The notes under the pieces are model-generated. The model searched no databases, was not told the origin of the DNA, and saw only the letters and a program-made list of their open reading frames with translations. From the NCBI GenBank assembly GCA_021162905.1, contig JAGGXT010000205.1:1-18483 (forward strand): 18,483 nucleotides of DNA, in the 5' to 3' direction. Shown in pieces: positions 1-8,247 of the stretch (positions are counted from its first letter, which is position 1; each line of letters opens with the position of its first letter). The translations under genes and the position numbers were made by a program. The DNA is from Candidatus Odinarchaeota archaeon. Lineage in GTDB: Archaea > Asgardarchaeota > JAGGXT01.

Positions 1-1038
1 TATAGATTCAATTTGATCTACGCTTGATTCGTAAGTCTTTTTTTCATTATCTAAGTTAGCTAGAGCCACCAAAACTTCTTTTTTCTCTTCTTTTAGTATT
101 TCTATATTTTTTATTAAGTCATCGTACTCCTCATTAAGCTGTTCTATTTTTTTCTGTAACTTTGCCTTCTTTTGAAGAAGTTTCGATTCTTCAGTATGTA
201 GATCTCTTATCTTTGATTGCAAGTTAAAGAGAGTTTGTTCATTATTATTAAGCTCTTCAAATATTTTTGCACGCTCCTTATCAATTTCGTCCACTTCGGA
301 CCATAAAAGCTCAACCTCTAATCTTTTAAGAGCCTTCTCTATCTCAAGACGTTTTTTATATGCTTCGTAAGCGCTCTTTAAGATTTGTAGTTTTCTTTCT
401 TCTTCTTTTAATCTAGCCAGTAGTGGTTTTACTGTTTTTTCTTCTCTTTCTAACTCTGTTTGAGTGCTAAGTAATTTATCGAGATAAGCCTTCAGCTCGG
501 AGGATTCTAAAAGAATTTCAAATCGCTTATGAGGAGTAAGTGATTCAAACGAATTTATGGTTCCTTGTTCGGTAACAAATAAAGGATCAGAAGGGTGCAA
601 ATGAACGCTTGCGAATATTTTTTGTATATGATACACACTTATTGGTACTCCATCTATTGTTTTCCTACCATTTATTGAATATTGACGAGCCCCACGTTTA
701 TCAATGGCAACTTCTATAGTTAAGAGATCTTTATCTATGATGGTATCGAGATTTGGAACATTTGTCTGAAAGAGCCGTCTTTTATTAATTATTGGATTAT
801 TCAGAACGATTTTTATTTTCGCTGTACCCCCAAAAGGTCCTATGAACGAAGATAACCCCATTTGCTTAGCTCGTTTACTAGCCCCTCCCATGGCTAATAA
901 GAGAGCATCCAGTATTAGTGTTTTTCCTGCTCCATTAGCTCCCGTAATTAGAAGAATAGGCCTATTATCAAAATTTATAAACGTATCTCTGTGAGTCTGA
1001 AAATTTTTAAGATGTATCGACTTTAGAAGGTAGACCAC
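1..1038 (-). CDS. SMC5/6-like ATPase, N-terminal part (3' end cut by window edge)
   Basis: The reading frame runs without a stop for 346 codons from a GTG at 1038 to the left edge, so the C-terminal half lies outside. SMC proteins are ABC-type ATPases with a long coiled coil that fold or hold DNA. Residues 1-40 give the usual opening (KSIHLKNFQTH, then Walker A GANGAGKT at 33-40). The stretch after Walker A (ALLLAMGGASKRAKQMGLSS, then FIGPFGGTAKI) resembles the region in SMC5/6 proteins with a conserved Arg/Lys patch and an 'FI..G...A.I' turn. A Q-loop-like EQGT lies at 157-160 in a segment like that before the SMC coiled coil. From about residue 190 the protein is Glu/Lys/Leu-rich coiled coil. 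I chose the GTG because GGAGG lies upstream and no in-frame ATG is available. A Rad50 homologue is the main alternative, but no mre11, herA or nurA partner is seen beside it. SMC family confident; SMC5/6 subgroup likely. Confidence 0.8.
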   Translation of the reverse strand, partial: MVYLLKSIHLKNFQTHRDTFINFDNRPILLITGANGAGKTLILDALLLAMGGASKRAKQMGLSSFIGPFGGTAKIKIVLNNPIINKRRLFQTNVPNLDTIIDKDLLTIEVAIDKRGARQYSINGRKTIDGVPISVYHIQKIFASVHLHPSDPLFVTEQGTINSFESLTPHKRFEILLESSELKAYLDKLLSTQTELEREEKTVKPLLARLKEEERKLQILKSAYEAYKKRLEIEKALKRLEVELLWSEVDEIDKERAKIFEELNNNEQTLFNLQSKIRDLHTEESKLLQKKAKLQKKIEQLNEEYDDLIKNIEILKEEKKEVLVALANLDNEKKTYESSVDQIESI

Positions 1039-1130
1039 TCTATATGTGTCCTCCAGTATAGTAGTTAACTTAGGAGATTAAGAAAACATTTCCCAAATAC
1101 GAATAAAAATTTTTCCGATAAATAATTTTA

Positions 1131-1153
1131 GAAAAAGTCTAAAAAAGTAAAAA
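1131..1153 (-). terminator. T-rich archaeal terminator candidate after the KaiC/HTH pair
   Basis: On the minus strand, just past the stop at 1172, three T runs (five, six and five T) follow each other within 23 bases. Archaeal RNA polymerase commonly stops at such U-rich tracts without a hairpin. The gap 1039-1171 otherwise holds only AT-rich sequence that must include the promoter of the SMC-like gene; a TTTTTATTC stretch near 1104-1112 is a weak TATA candidate. Confidence 0.45.
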
Positions 1154-1171
1154 TCAGATTTTAGTCGTATC

Positions 1172-1579
1172 TTATGATTCCAGCATTTGAAGTATTTCTT
1201 TGAGCTTTTGTTTTACGATATCTAGCTTAGTCTGGGCTTCACTCCAAGCTTCAATCTCTATTTTCACGCCCTCTCTAACAAATTTATTGTATGTCTCAAT
1301 AACAAGCTCTCCAGCCTTTGTTTTCCCTTTAAGATGATTTCTGATAGTTCCTTCACTTCGACCTAAATCCTCAGCTATTTGAGATACTGTCATCCCAGCT
1401 TTTTCTCTAGCCAAAGCGCCAGCAGCAACAGCTAATGAGTCAACCCATGTTAATCTCTCGTCTGGATTTCTTAGAAGTTCTAGTACTTTAGGGGAAAAGA
1501 GTGTACCTAAGAGAAGAGCGGTTTCCAACTTATGTATTTCTTCTCTCCCAATAGGCTTAAGAGGCACTTCACCACTCAT
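1172..1579 (-). CDS. KaiC-associated small HTH regulator (near-KaiC domain family)
   Basis: A 135-residue protein. It matches, from memory, the archaeal domain described as found next to KaiC-like genes (TIGR03879, near_KaiC_dom): conserved features are HKLETALLLGTLFSP (16-30), LTWVDSLAVAAGALAREKAG (43-62) and a helix-turn-helix of the type MTVSQIAEDLGRSEGTIRNH (63-82) followed by LKGKTKAG. The HTH suggests DNA binding, and the last 30 residues look like an amphipathic helix or short coiled coil that may dimerise. The ATG at 1579 is preceded by a strong AGGAGGT site. It follows the KaiC-like gene by 34 bases on the same strand, so the two are probably co-transcribed. Its target genes are unknown; partnership with the neighbouring ATPase is known for the family only by co-occurrence. 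Confidence 0.8.
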   Translation of the reverse strand: MSGEVPLKPIGREEIHKLETALLLGTLFSPKVLELLRNPDERLTWVDSLAVAAGALAREKAGMTVSQIAEDLGRSEGTIRNHLKGKTKAGELVIETYNKFVREGVKIEIEAWSEAQTKLDIVKQKLKEILQMLES

Positions 1580-1613
1580 TTATCTAACCTCCTTTTATTC
1601 ATATAAGAATAAA

Positions 1614-2330
1614 TTAAATAATTACAACAATACCTTCATTAGTTATTTTGAATTTATGACGTCTCATGCTATGAGCTGTTCCTCTCATCTTCCAAATTAT
1701 GAGGCTTCTTTCAAGCTGACCATTTACTTCGTCTAAGTCTAGTCTTATAATTCCGTCGGCTGCATGTTCAACACCAGGGCCACCAAATCCTTTTTCTGTA
1801 ACACTAACTTGGCTTATTAATAATGATGTAGTTCCTAGTCCAGAAAGGACCTTTTTCAACTGCAGTACCGTATTTCTTGCAATAATAGGTTTTGTTAAAT
1901 AAAGTGTAGTTACAGAATCTATCACAACCCTTTCAGCATTCACAGTCCTAATTGCGGTCTTTAAAACATCAATAAGCGATTGTACATCATCGGGAGCTCT
2001 AACAACATAACGCTCTCTTTTGGCAGCTTCACCAATACCACCAGTAAATCCATCTACAATTGCAAATCTATCCTCTTCTTCAAATGGTCTAACATCCCAG
2101 CCAAATAATGCCATATTTTGACGTATCTGTACAGGATGCTCTTCCAATGCAACATAAACTCCATTTTCACCCATTTCTAAGCCTTTGTATAAAAATTGTT
2201 GTCCAAATATCGTTTTTCCCGTTCCAGGACCACCAGAGAGTAACACCACATTTCGTCTAGGGATTCCTCCATGTAGAAGCTCGTCCATTCCAGGTACTCC
2301 AGTTTTAGCTCTTTTCACATCAAAACTCAT
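1614..2330 (-). CDS. Single-domain KaiC-like RecA-superfamily ATPase
   Basis: A 238-residue RecA-fold ATPase of the archaeal KaiC family, probably the single-domain PAE1156-like group. Visible motifs: [15 protein letters not shown] at 11-25, Walker A GGPGTGKT at 33-40, the pair of acidic residues E63-E64 that activates water in KaiC, a Walker B strand RVVIDS at 134-139, and the C-terminal [14 protein letters not shown] segment (214-227) typical of the family. Unlike cyanobacterial KaiC it has one domain, so it is unlikely to be a clock; archaeal members are thought to act in signalling or regulation. The frame could extend upstream to 2381, but ATG at 2330 starts where family proteins start ([14 protein letters not shown]) and directly follows a GGGGGTG ribosome site. 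The HTH partner gene lies 34 bases downstream. Confidence 0.88.
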   Translation of the reverse strand: MSFDVKRAKTGVPGMDELLHGGIPRRNVVLLSGGPGTGKTIFGQQFLYKGLEMGENGVYVALEEHPVQIRQNMALFGWDVRPFEEEDRFAIVDGFTGGIGEAAKRERYVVRAPDDVQSLIDVLKTAIRTVNAERVVIDSVTTLYLTKPIIARNTVLQLKKVLSGLGTTSLLISQVSVTEKGFGGPGVEHAADGIIRLDLDEVNGQLERSLIIWKMRGTAHSMRRHKFKITNEGIVVII

Positions 2331-2395
2331 AGAACACCCCCCAATATGCTTCATAATATAAAAAGTATGTTTCCACAACAATTTTATAAAAAAGA

Positions 2396-2408
2396 TATTT
2401 AAAGTTTC
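2396..2408 (-). promoter_or_regulatory. BRE/TATA promoter candidate for the KaiC/HTH operon
   Basis: The minus strand reads GAAACTTTAAATA, a good match to an archaeal purine-rich BRE followed by a TTTAAATA TATA box. It lies about 66 bases before the KaiC-like start. A second AT-rich element (CTTTTTATATTAT, about 2352-2364) is nearer and would give a shorter leader; I cannot tell which is used. Confidence 0.5.
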
Positions 2409-2427
2409 TGAAAAAGAAAATAAGAGA

Positions 2428-3726
2428 TTATTTTCCTATTTTCTTAGAAAGAAGCTCTCCAAGTTTTCTAATGCCGAAGCTAATATTTTGTGATGTTTTG
2501 TAACTAAAGCTAAGTCTCATCGTATTATATTTTGCCTCTATTTTGCTTATTTTTTCGGTTTTACTTGAAAACTGATAACCGATTGGTGGATAAAATGCCG
2601 AACCAGGCACATAAGCAATACCATTAGGTATGGCTTCCTTTTCAAGAAATATCTTTGCGTTGAAGTCTTTTTTATCAGATTCCCACCAAACAAAAAAACC
2701 ACCAGTTGGGTCACTACGCTTTCCAGGAGGGAATGTTTCATCAATAGCTTCTATCATAGCCTTAGCTCTTCGATGATATATAGTAACTATTTCGGGAAGG
2801 ACATTATCTATGTACTTGCTATAATATTCATTGAGTATATATTGAATTAGTGTCGGAGTGCATAGATCTACATATCCTTTAGCTTTAAGAACTTGCTCTT
2901 TGAGAGGCTCAGGCATCACACTATATCCTACTCTTAAGGTAGCTGCTTCTTTACTTGTAGTTCTTAAATATGCAACATGCGTGTTTTCCTTATCAAAGCT
3001 TTTTATTGTCGGTAGCCTGTTGTCTGTAAATTGTATCTCTCGATATGCTGCATCCTCAATTATTAACATGTTATATGTAACAGCAATGTCATAAAGTGCT
3101 TTTCTTCTTTTTGTTGGAAGGGTAGTCCCCTTAGGATTATCCGAGTCAGGAATAACATATAGTATTTCAGGAAGTTTCTTAAATATCTTTTCTTTTTCAA
3201 TGATTTGGATTGTTTTTTCAATATATTCTGGAACTATTCCATATTCGTCTGTAGCAACTGCAATTACATTTGCACCAAATTTGACAGCAGGATTCACAAA
3301 ACCTAAATATACAGGTTTGGGGGTGATAATTACATCTCCTGGAGAAATAAGCGCATCTAGAATAAGATATATACTTTGCTGCGATCCTGTTGTTATGATA
3401 ACATCTTTCCAGCCTTCTTCAGGATCCAAATTTATGTTGTCCTTTTCACGTAATCTTTTCGCAAAGGTCCGCCTTAAAGGTTCCCAACCTGCTGTTTGTC
3501 CATAGTTGTACGCTTCAATAACTTCATCTTTATGTCCTTCAGTAAGAGCTATTAATTGTTCGGTTCCAGTATTGATTAATATTTTACTAAGTGTTGTTAG
3601 AGGTAAAACGCCAGGTTTTCCACCAGCATAATAATAAGGGACATTATACGCCAAAAGCCGTCTTATTTCACTCTCAGAGATAAGTTGGGTCCATTCGGCA
3701 AAATCAAAGACTGGTCTTATAGTCAT
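2428..3726 (-). CDS. PLP-dependent aminotransferase, class I/II (LysN/MocR-like branch)
   Basis: A 432-residue fold-type I aminotransferase. Pyridoxal-phosphate features can be placed: Schiff-base lysine K259 in [13 protein letters not shown], the Asp binding the pyridine nitrogen at D225 in [11 protein letters not shown]197 in DNPKGTTLP (in place of the common NPTG), and R404 in NTMRLSFSY, which binds the substrate carboxylate. Members of this branch transfer amino groups between 2-oxoglutarate and aromatic, branched or 2-aminoadipate-type amino acids; the sequence alone does not fix the substrate. ATG 3726 has GAGGGAT upstream. It is transcribed alone as far as visible: promoter-like sequence separates it from the DegT-type gene upstream, and about 97 bases separate it from the KaiC gene. 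T-rich sequence (TTTTCTTTTTC, 2409-2419) follows the stop and could end transcription. Confidence 0.85.
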   Translation of the reverse strand: MTIRPVFDFAEWTQLISESEIRRLLAYNVPYYYAGGKPGVLPLTTLSKILINTGTEQLIALTEGHKDEVIEAYNYGQTAGWEPLRRTFAKRLREKDNINLDPEEGWKDVIITTGSQQSIYLILDALISPGDVIITPKPVYLGFVNPAVKFGANVIAVATDEYGIVPEYIEKTIQIIEKEKIFKKLPEILYVIPDSDNPKGTTLPTKRRKALYDIAVTYNMLIIEDAAYREIQFTDNRLPTIKSFDKENTHVAYLRTTSKEAATLRVGYSVMPEPLKEQVLKAKGYVDLCTPTLIQYILNEYYSKYIDNVLPEIVTIYHRRAKAMIEAIDETFPPGKRSDPTGGFFVWWESDKKDFNAKIFLEKEAIPNGIAYVPGSAFYPPIGYQFSSKTEKISKIEAKYNTMRLSFSYKTSQNISFGIRKLGELLSKKIGK

Positions 3727-3760
3727 ATATTATCCCTCGGTTAAAAAATATTAACTTACA

Positions 3761-3775
3761 TTTAAAAAAGTTTCA
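3761..3775 (-). promoter_or_regulatory. BRE/TATA promoter candidate for the aminotransferase
   Basis: The minus strand reads TGAAACTTTTTTAAA, about 37 to 50 bases before the ATG at 3726. The GAAACTTT start is shared with the box before the KaiC-like gene, which supports it as a genuine BRE/TATA unit. The remaining part of the gap 3776-3854 is AT-rich and shows nothing else. Confidence 0.4.
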
Positions 3776-3854
3776 TTAACGGAATTAAAAAAATAAGAAA
3801 AATAATTTGATTTATTTTCATTTTTTTAACCATGTTAGAAGTTGGAATTTGTTC

Positions 3855-5009
3855 TTAATATAATTCTTTAAGTATTTGCTTCAACGATGATGCCACATAT
3901 TTTGCGTCCTCCTCAGATAAACCAGCATGTATAGGAACCTCAAAATGTGTTGATGCTATAAATTCTGTATTAGGTAAACTAATTTTTGAGTAATCGGGAT
4001 AGTCAACAAACTTGGCCCATCTCCAAGTTTGTTTAATATTGAGGTATGCTGGTTGTTTATATGTAGGTATTGAGTATATTGTTCTAGCCGATATTCCTCT
4101 CTTTTTCAGCTCATCAATTATTCTTTGCGGGTTTAGCCCTTTTTTTGTTAGATGAGGAGCACAAATATAGTTTGAATGCGTATATCCTGGAGGAACATAT
4201 TGAAACTCTATTACATTTATGTTTTCAAGTTCTTCGCGAACTATTTTATGATTCCTCGCCCTAATGTTAAGCATTTCTGGTAGCCTTTCTAGCTGAGCAA
4301 GAGCAAGCGCTGCTTGCAAATCGGTCATCCTTAGATTATACCCCACCCTATAGTGATAATAACCACCCTCTTTTCCACGCCCATGATTCTTTAATGAGGT
4401 TACTTTTTCAGCAAGCTCTTCATTATTCGTTACAATAATTCCTCCTTCGCCAGCAATCATACTTTTCGTAGCGTAAAAGGAAAATATGCCAATATCGCCA
4501 AAAGTTCCAACATGCTGACCATTTATTCTTGCTCCATGGGCTTGTGCACAATCTTCGATCAAAAATAAGTTATGTTCCTCAGCTATTTCTTTTAGCTCTT
4601 TCATATCTGCCGGTAAACCAAATATATGAACCGCCAATATCGCTTTAGTTTTTGGAGTTATTCTCTTTCTAACATCATCTGGGTCTATATTATATGTTTT
4701 AGAGGAAATGTCAGCAAACATTGGTATACCACCAATAAATAGTATAGAGTTAGAAGATGCAATAAATGTAAATGCTGTCGTAATAACCTCAGAGCCAGGG
4801 GGTATACCTAAAGCTTCTAGTGCTAGATGAAGAGCAGCAGTGCCATTTGCAGCAGTTATTGAATATTTAGCACCCACAAAATCGGAAAATCGCTCTTCTA
4901 GGGTTTTAGAAACTTTACCTTCAGCAAGCCAGCCAGATTCAAGGACTTTAAGTACATATTCCTTTTCTTTTTCAGTTATAATTGGTTTAACTATTGGGAT
5001 TTGGCGCAT
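3855..5009 (-). CDS. DegT/DnrJ/EryC1/StrS-family sugar aminotransferase
   Basis: A 384-residue PLP enzyme of the family that aminates keto-sugars bound to nucleotides. Signature pieces are present: SGWLAEGKVSKTLEERF at 25-41, NGTAAL (55-60), the cofactor-stacking segment EDCAQAHGA (152-160) with D153, and the Schiff-base lysine K182 in SFYATKSMIAGEGGI. Length is normal (about 370-400). Such enzymes make amino sugars for surface polysaccharides or protein glycans; a WbpE-like 3-amino-uronate role would fit the WbpD-like acyltransferase at 12451-13047, but the two are 7 kb apart and not co-transcribed, so this is only a suggestion. ATG 5009 has a weak GGTGT site upstream. The gene is divergent from deoC, and the TATTAATA palindrome near 5056-5063 in the shared gap could serve either direction. 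Confidence 0.87.
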   Translation of the reverse strand: MRQIPIVKPIITEKEKEYVLKVLESGWLAEGKVSKTLEERFSDFVGAKYSITAANGTAALHLALEALGIPPGSEVITTAFTFIASSNSILFIGGIPMFADISSKTYNIDPDDVRKRITPKTKAILAVHIFGLPADMKELKEIAEEHNLFLIEDCAQAHGARINGQHVGTFGDIGIFSFYATKSMIAGEGGIIVTNNEELAEKVTSLKNHGRGKEGGYYHYRVGYNLRMTDLQAALALAQLERLPEMLNIRARNHKIVREELENINVIEFQYVPPGYTHSNYICAPHLTKKGLNPQRIIDELKKRGISARTIYSIPTYKQPAYLNIKQTWRWAKFVDYPDYSKISLPNTEFIASTHFEVPIHAGLSEEDAKYVASSLKQILKELY

Positions 5010-5050
5010 TTTTTACACCAAAATAAAACATTTTGTTTGTGTTACTATTG

Positions 5051-5067
5051 GAAAGTTATTAATATTT
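5051..5067 (+). promoter_or_regulatory. Promoter candidate in the divergent DegT-type/deoC gap
   Basis: The plus strand reads GAAAGTTATTAATATTT, a purine-rich BRE followed by a TATA-like box about 65 bases before the deoC ATG. The core TATTAATA is palindromic, so it might also act for the aminotransferase on the other strand. No better box is visible in the 118-base gap. Confidence 0.35.
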
Positions 5068-5127
5068 TTGGAAAAATTCTTGATTTGATAAGAAGAAGGC
5101 TTTAGTATACTTTTATAGGTGAGAGAG

Positions 5128-6000
5128 ATGACTCTACCAGCGGACCCTTTTGAAATTGAAATACAAGCTCACAAAATTCGTTTATCCGAAAGAGAGTTAG
5201 CTAAAATGATAGACCATACACTTTTAAGACCTGATGCGAGCAAGAAGGAAATTGAAAAATTAGTGCTTGAGGCAAAGAAATATGAGTTTTATGCAATTTG
5301 TGTTAATCCTTTCTGGATATCCTATGTGAAAAAATTATTAAGAGATACTGATATAAAAGTAGTAACAGTTGTAAGTTTTCCGCTTGGTGCCTCATCAACT
5401 CATGCTAAAACAGAAGAGGTAAGGAAGAGTATTGAAGATGGCGCTGATGAAATTGATATGGTAATGAATATAGGAGCTTTTAAAAGCAAAGATTTTACAC
5501 ATGTAGGCGATGATATTAGCGCTGTTGTTGAAGCAGCTAATGGTAAACCTGTGAAAGTGATTTTGGAAAATGGTTTTTTGACATATGAAGAGATAGAAAC
5601 AGCTTCGAAAATTGCTATGGATGCAGGTGCTGCTTTTGTAAAGACATCTACAGGTTTTGGCCCCTTAGGTGCAACGCCATTGCATGTTAAAGCTATGAAG
5701 AAGATAGTTGGAGACAAAGTGGGTGTGAAAGCTGCTGGTGGAATACGTACATATGAAAATGTTGCCAGGATGATTGCTGCTGGAGCAGATAGAATCGGAA
5801 CTAGTTCTGGTGTCAAAATTATGGAAACATATAAAGAACTAGCAAGTAAAGATTTTGACTTTCCATACGAAATTCCCTGTAAACTATGTCCTAGTGCATA
5901 CGTAAATAAAAAGATGCCACAGGAAGTTATAGATTATTATAATAAAAAATGTGAATTATGTAAGTATAGAATCTTTAGACGATTAATCTCAGGGAAATGA
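5128..6000 (+). CDS. deoC: Deoxyribose-phosphate aldolase with an extra C-terminal Cys4 tail
   Basis: DeoC is a class I aldolase that reversibly splits 2-deoxyribose-5-phosphate into glyceraldehyde-3-phosphate and acetaldehyde in deoxynucleoside breakdown. With ATG 5128 the protein has 290 residues. Catalytic positions are clear: D110 in DEIDMVMNIG, Schiff-base K172 in VKTSTGFGPLG, and K201 in KAAGGIR. The barrel core ends near residue 240. After it comes an unusual tail with CKLC (251-254) and CELC (275-278), a plausible metal site that standard DeoC proteins of 220-260 residues lack. The N-terminus is also about 25 residues longer than usual. An in-frame GTG at 5119 is possible, but GGTGAG at 5118-5123 is correctly spaced for the ATG. 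It converges on the triosephosphate isomerase gene, leaving 11 bases between the stops. Confidence 0.92.
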   Translation: MTLPADPFEIEIQAHKIRLSERELAKMIDHTLLRPDASKKEIEKLVLEAKKYEFYAICVNPFWISYVKKLLRDTDIKVVTVVSFPLGASSTHAKTEEVRKSIEDGADEIDMVMNIGAFKSKDFTHVGDDISAVVEAANGKPVKVILENGFLTYEEIETASKIAMDAGAAFVKTSTGFGPLGATPLHVKAMKKIVGDKVGVKAAGGIRTYENVARMIAAGADRIGTSSGVKIMETYKELASKDFDFPYEIPCKLCPSAYVNKKMPQEVIDYYNKKCELCKYRIFRRLISGK

Positions 6001-6011
6001 ATAGAACATTC

Positions 6012-6725
<714 letters not shown>

Positions 6726-6754
6726 TTAATACATGAGGCAAATAAAAACATTAA

Positions 6755-6770
6755 GATATTTAAATAATTT
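6755..6770 (-). promoter_or_regulatory. TATA box of the triosephosphate isomerase gene
   Basis: The minus strand carries ATTATTTAAATATC, a near-consensus archaeal TATA element about 46 bases upstream of the ATG at 6710, leaving a leader of roughly 15-20 bases if initiation is about 25 bases downstream. Confidence 0.5.
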
Positions 6771-6782
6771 TGATAATAGTTA

Positions 6783-6807
6783 TGCTACTTCTCTAATTAT
6801 AGTAGCA
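6783..6807 (+). repeat. Inverted repeat between two divergent promoters (operator candidate)
   Basis: TGCTACT (6783-6789) and its exact reverse complement AGTAGCA (6801-6807) flank an 11-base AT-rich centre. The arms are the most GC-containing part of the gap 6711-6864. The element sits between the isomerase TATA (6755-6770, minus) and the helicase TATA (6807-6818, plus), touching the latter at the BRE position. A regulator bound there could affect one or both genes. Arms of seven bases can occur by chance, so this is a candidate only. Confidence 0.4.
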
Positions 6808-6818
6808 ATTTAAATTAC
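6807..6818 (+). promoter_or_regulatory. TATA box candidate of the Hef-like helicase gene
   Basis: AATTTAAATTAC lies about 50 bases before the ATG at 6865, a normal distance for an archaeal promoter with a short leader. GGTGA (6856-6860) then serves as ribosome site. Confidence 0.4.
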
Positions 6819-6864
6819 AATAAAATAATATTATTTTCAAGAATCGAGGTTCGTTGGTGAACTA

Positions 6865-8247
6865 ATGTCATATTTTGAAAAAAGAGAGTATCAAGAAAAG
6901 GTATTTAATTTTTTATACAATTGCAAAAAAGATGGAATGAGTGCATTAATTGAGCTAGATTGCGGTCTGGGAAAAAGAATTATAGCCCTTCAGCTGGCAA
7001 CAAAGCTTTTTACCGAGTCAACTATATTATTTCTTTTACATTCATCCGCATCATTGAACGAAACAGTTACATTCTTCAAGAAACACATATCAAACGAAGA
7101 TTGGGGGTGGATTTCTTCAAGCTTGCCTCATCAGATAAGAAGAAAAATTGTTGAAAGTAAAAGGGTTATTTTATCAACACCGTTGGTATTATTTAATTTA
7201 ATTAAGAAATACCCCACAATTTTAGACCGTTTCGATATTGTGATTATTAATGAGATTGATAAGATAATAAAACGGGTGGGGTACAAAAATCATATTTTGG
7301 TATATCCGTGGAATAGTATACTTCCGAAGCTTCAGAGTAAATTTATCATAGGAATGAGTGGGACCTTTAGAGACAACGCAATTCTTATCGAAGAGCAAGA
7401 TGCTAAATCTGTGGGTGATTTAACAATCCTTAAAAGAATATTCCCAAATTCAAAAATCTTGTCAATGGACGACATCATGAGGGATGTTAGTAAATATATT
7501 ACTTATACGGATATTACAATAATACCCATAGAAAGTAAGGAGATGAATTGTATTCTTAAAGTACTAGACGAACAAATAGAGACTTTACTTAATGAAATAA
7601 AGAGAAAATCTGGTCAAAGATCTATAAAAGAAACTTTAGTTTCTCCTGATAAATTTGGTATTGATGAAGATACTGCAAACAAGATAAGGAGGCTGACCTT
7701 CCTTCGAAAATTTTTGGTTGCAAGGCCAATAAAGCAGGTAAAAAGGTATTTTTTACTCGATAAAGAACTTAAGAAGTTGTATCCAGAAGTTGTAAAAATT
7801 AAGGAAAATGAAAAATTCAGGGTCCTGATAGATTTAATTCTTCAGGAAAAAGGGAAAGTTGCCGTACTGTCATCATATAGGGAAACTGTAAACTTCTTGG
7901 AGAAAATACTAATAAAGCAAGGAATTAAAGTCATTAAGCTCACGGGAGTAACAAGAAATAAGCAGAATGTACTTAGAGAATTTTCTGAAAAACCAGACAT
8001 AAAAGCAATTCTCATTTCACCCGTAGGGGAGAGAGATCTTGATCTTTCAATGGTTAATGTTCTTTTCATATTAGATGTTATTAACACACCAAAGACTATG
8101 TACCAGAGAATAAAAAGGGGTAGGAGAAGCAAGGTATACATACTATATTTTAAAGGGACTTCAGAGGAGGAAAAAGTAAAAAGATTATTGAAAAATATAA
8201 AACATAAATACCCTTGGAGCATAAGAATATTTGCGAATATTAACTAA
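6865..8247 (+). CDS. Hef/FANCM-like SF2 helicase domain with altered ATPase motifs
   Basis: A 460-residue protein with two RecA-like domains laid out as in the helicase half of archaeal Hef: Q-like REYQEKVF (7-14), Walker A LDCGLGKR (31-38), motif II INEID (128-132), motif III SGT (165-167), a helical insert around 220-310, motif V-like SPVGERDLDL (385-394) and motif VI QRIKRGRRSK (414-423). The family unwinds branched DNA. Key residues differ: Walker A ends GKR instead of GKT/GKS, the DEAH-type motif reads NEID, and motif VI lacks the usual RxGRxGR form. The reading frame is intact and long, so this is a divergent protein and not an obvious pseudogene; it may have lost ATPase activity. There is no C-terminal XPF nuclease domain. 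ATG 6865 has GGTGA four bases before it. The 3' end overlaps the convergent GTPase gene by 8 bases. Confidence 0.72.
   Translation: MSYFEKREYQEKVFNFLYNCKKDGMSALIELDCGLGKRIIALQLATKLFTESTILFLLHSSASLNETVTFFKKHISNEDWGWISSSLPHQIRRKIVESKRVILSTPLVLFNLIKKYPTILDRFDIVIINEIDKIIKRVGYKNHILVYPWNSILPKLQSKFIIGMSGTFRDNAILIEEQDAKSVGDLTILKRIFPNSKILSMDDIMRDVSKYITYTDITIIPIESKEMNCILKVLDEQIETLLNEIKRKSGQRSIKETLVSPDKFGIDEDTANKIRRLTFLRKFLVARPIKQVKRYFLLDKELKKLYPEVVKIKENEKFRVLIDLILQEKGKVAVLSSYRETVNFLEKILIKQGIKVIKLTGVTRNKQNVLREFSEKPDIKAILISPVGERDLDLSMVNVLFILDVINTPKTMYQRIKRGRRSKVYILYFKGTSEEEKVKRLLKNIKHKYPWSIRIFANIN

Noticed and set aside
1..1038. Rad50 with a Mre11-HerA-NurA operon
   Set aside because: No mre11, herA or nurA gene adjoins it; the HerA-like gene in the window is 13 kb away and atypical, and the SMC head features fit better.
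2331..2381. Upstream extension of the KaiC-like protein
   Set aside because: The 17 extra residues do not look like family sequence and have no ribosome site, while ATG 2330 follows GGGGGTG.
5400..5816. Minus-strand open frame opposite deoC
   Set aside because: Composition (Ser, Pro, Ala, Ile rich) is what reverse reading of the aldolase gives; no ribosome site or motif.
7842..8222. Minus-strand open frame opposite the helicase
   Set aside because: Hydrophobic Ser/Leu/Phe-rich product typical of antisense to Lys/Glu-rich coding sequence.
6865..8247. Pseudogene or frameshifted helicase
   Set aside because: The frame is continuous over 460 codons with promoter and ribosome site, and the domain order is complete; altered motifs alone do not show decay.
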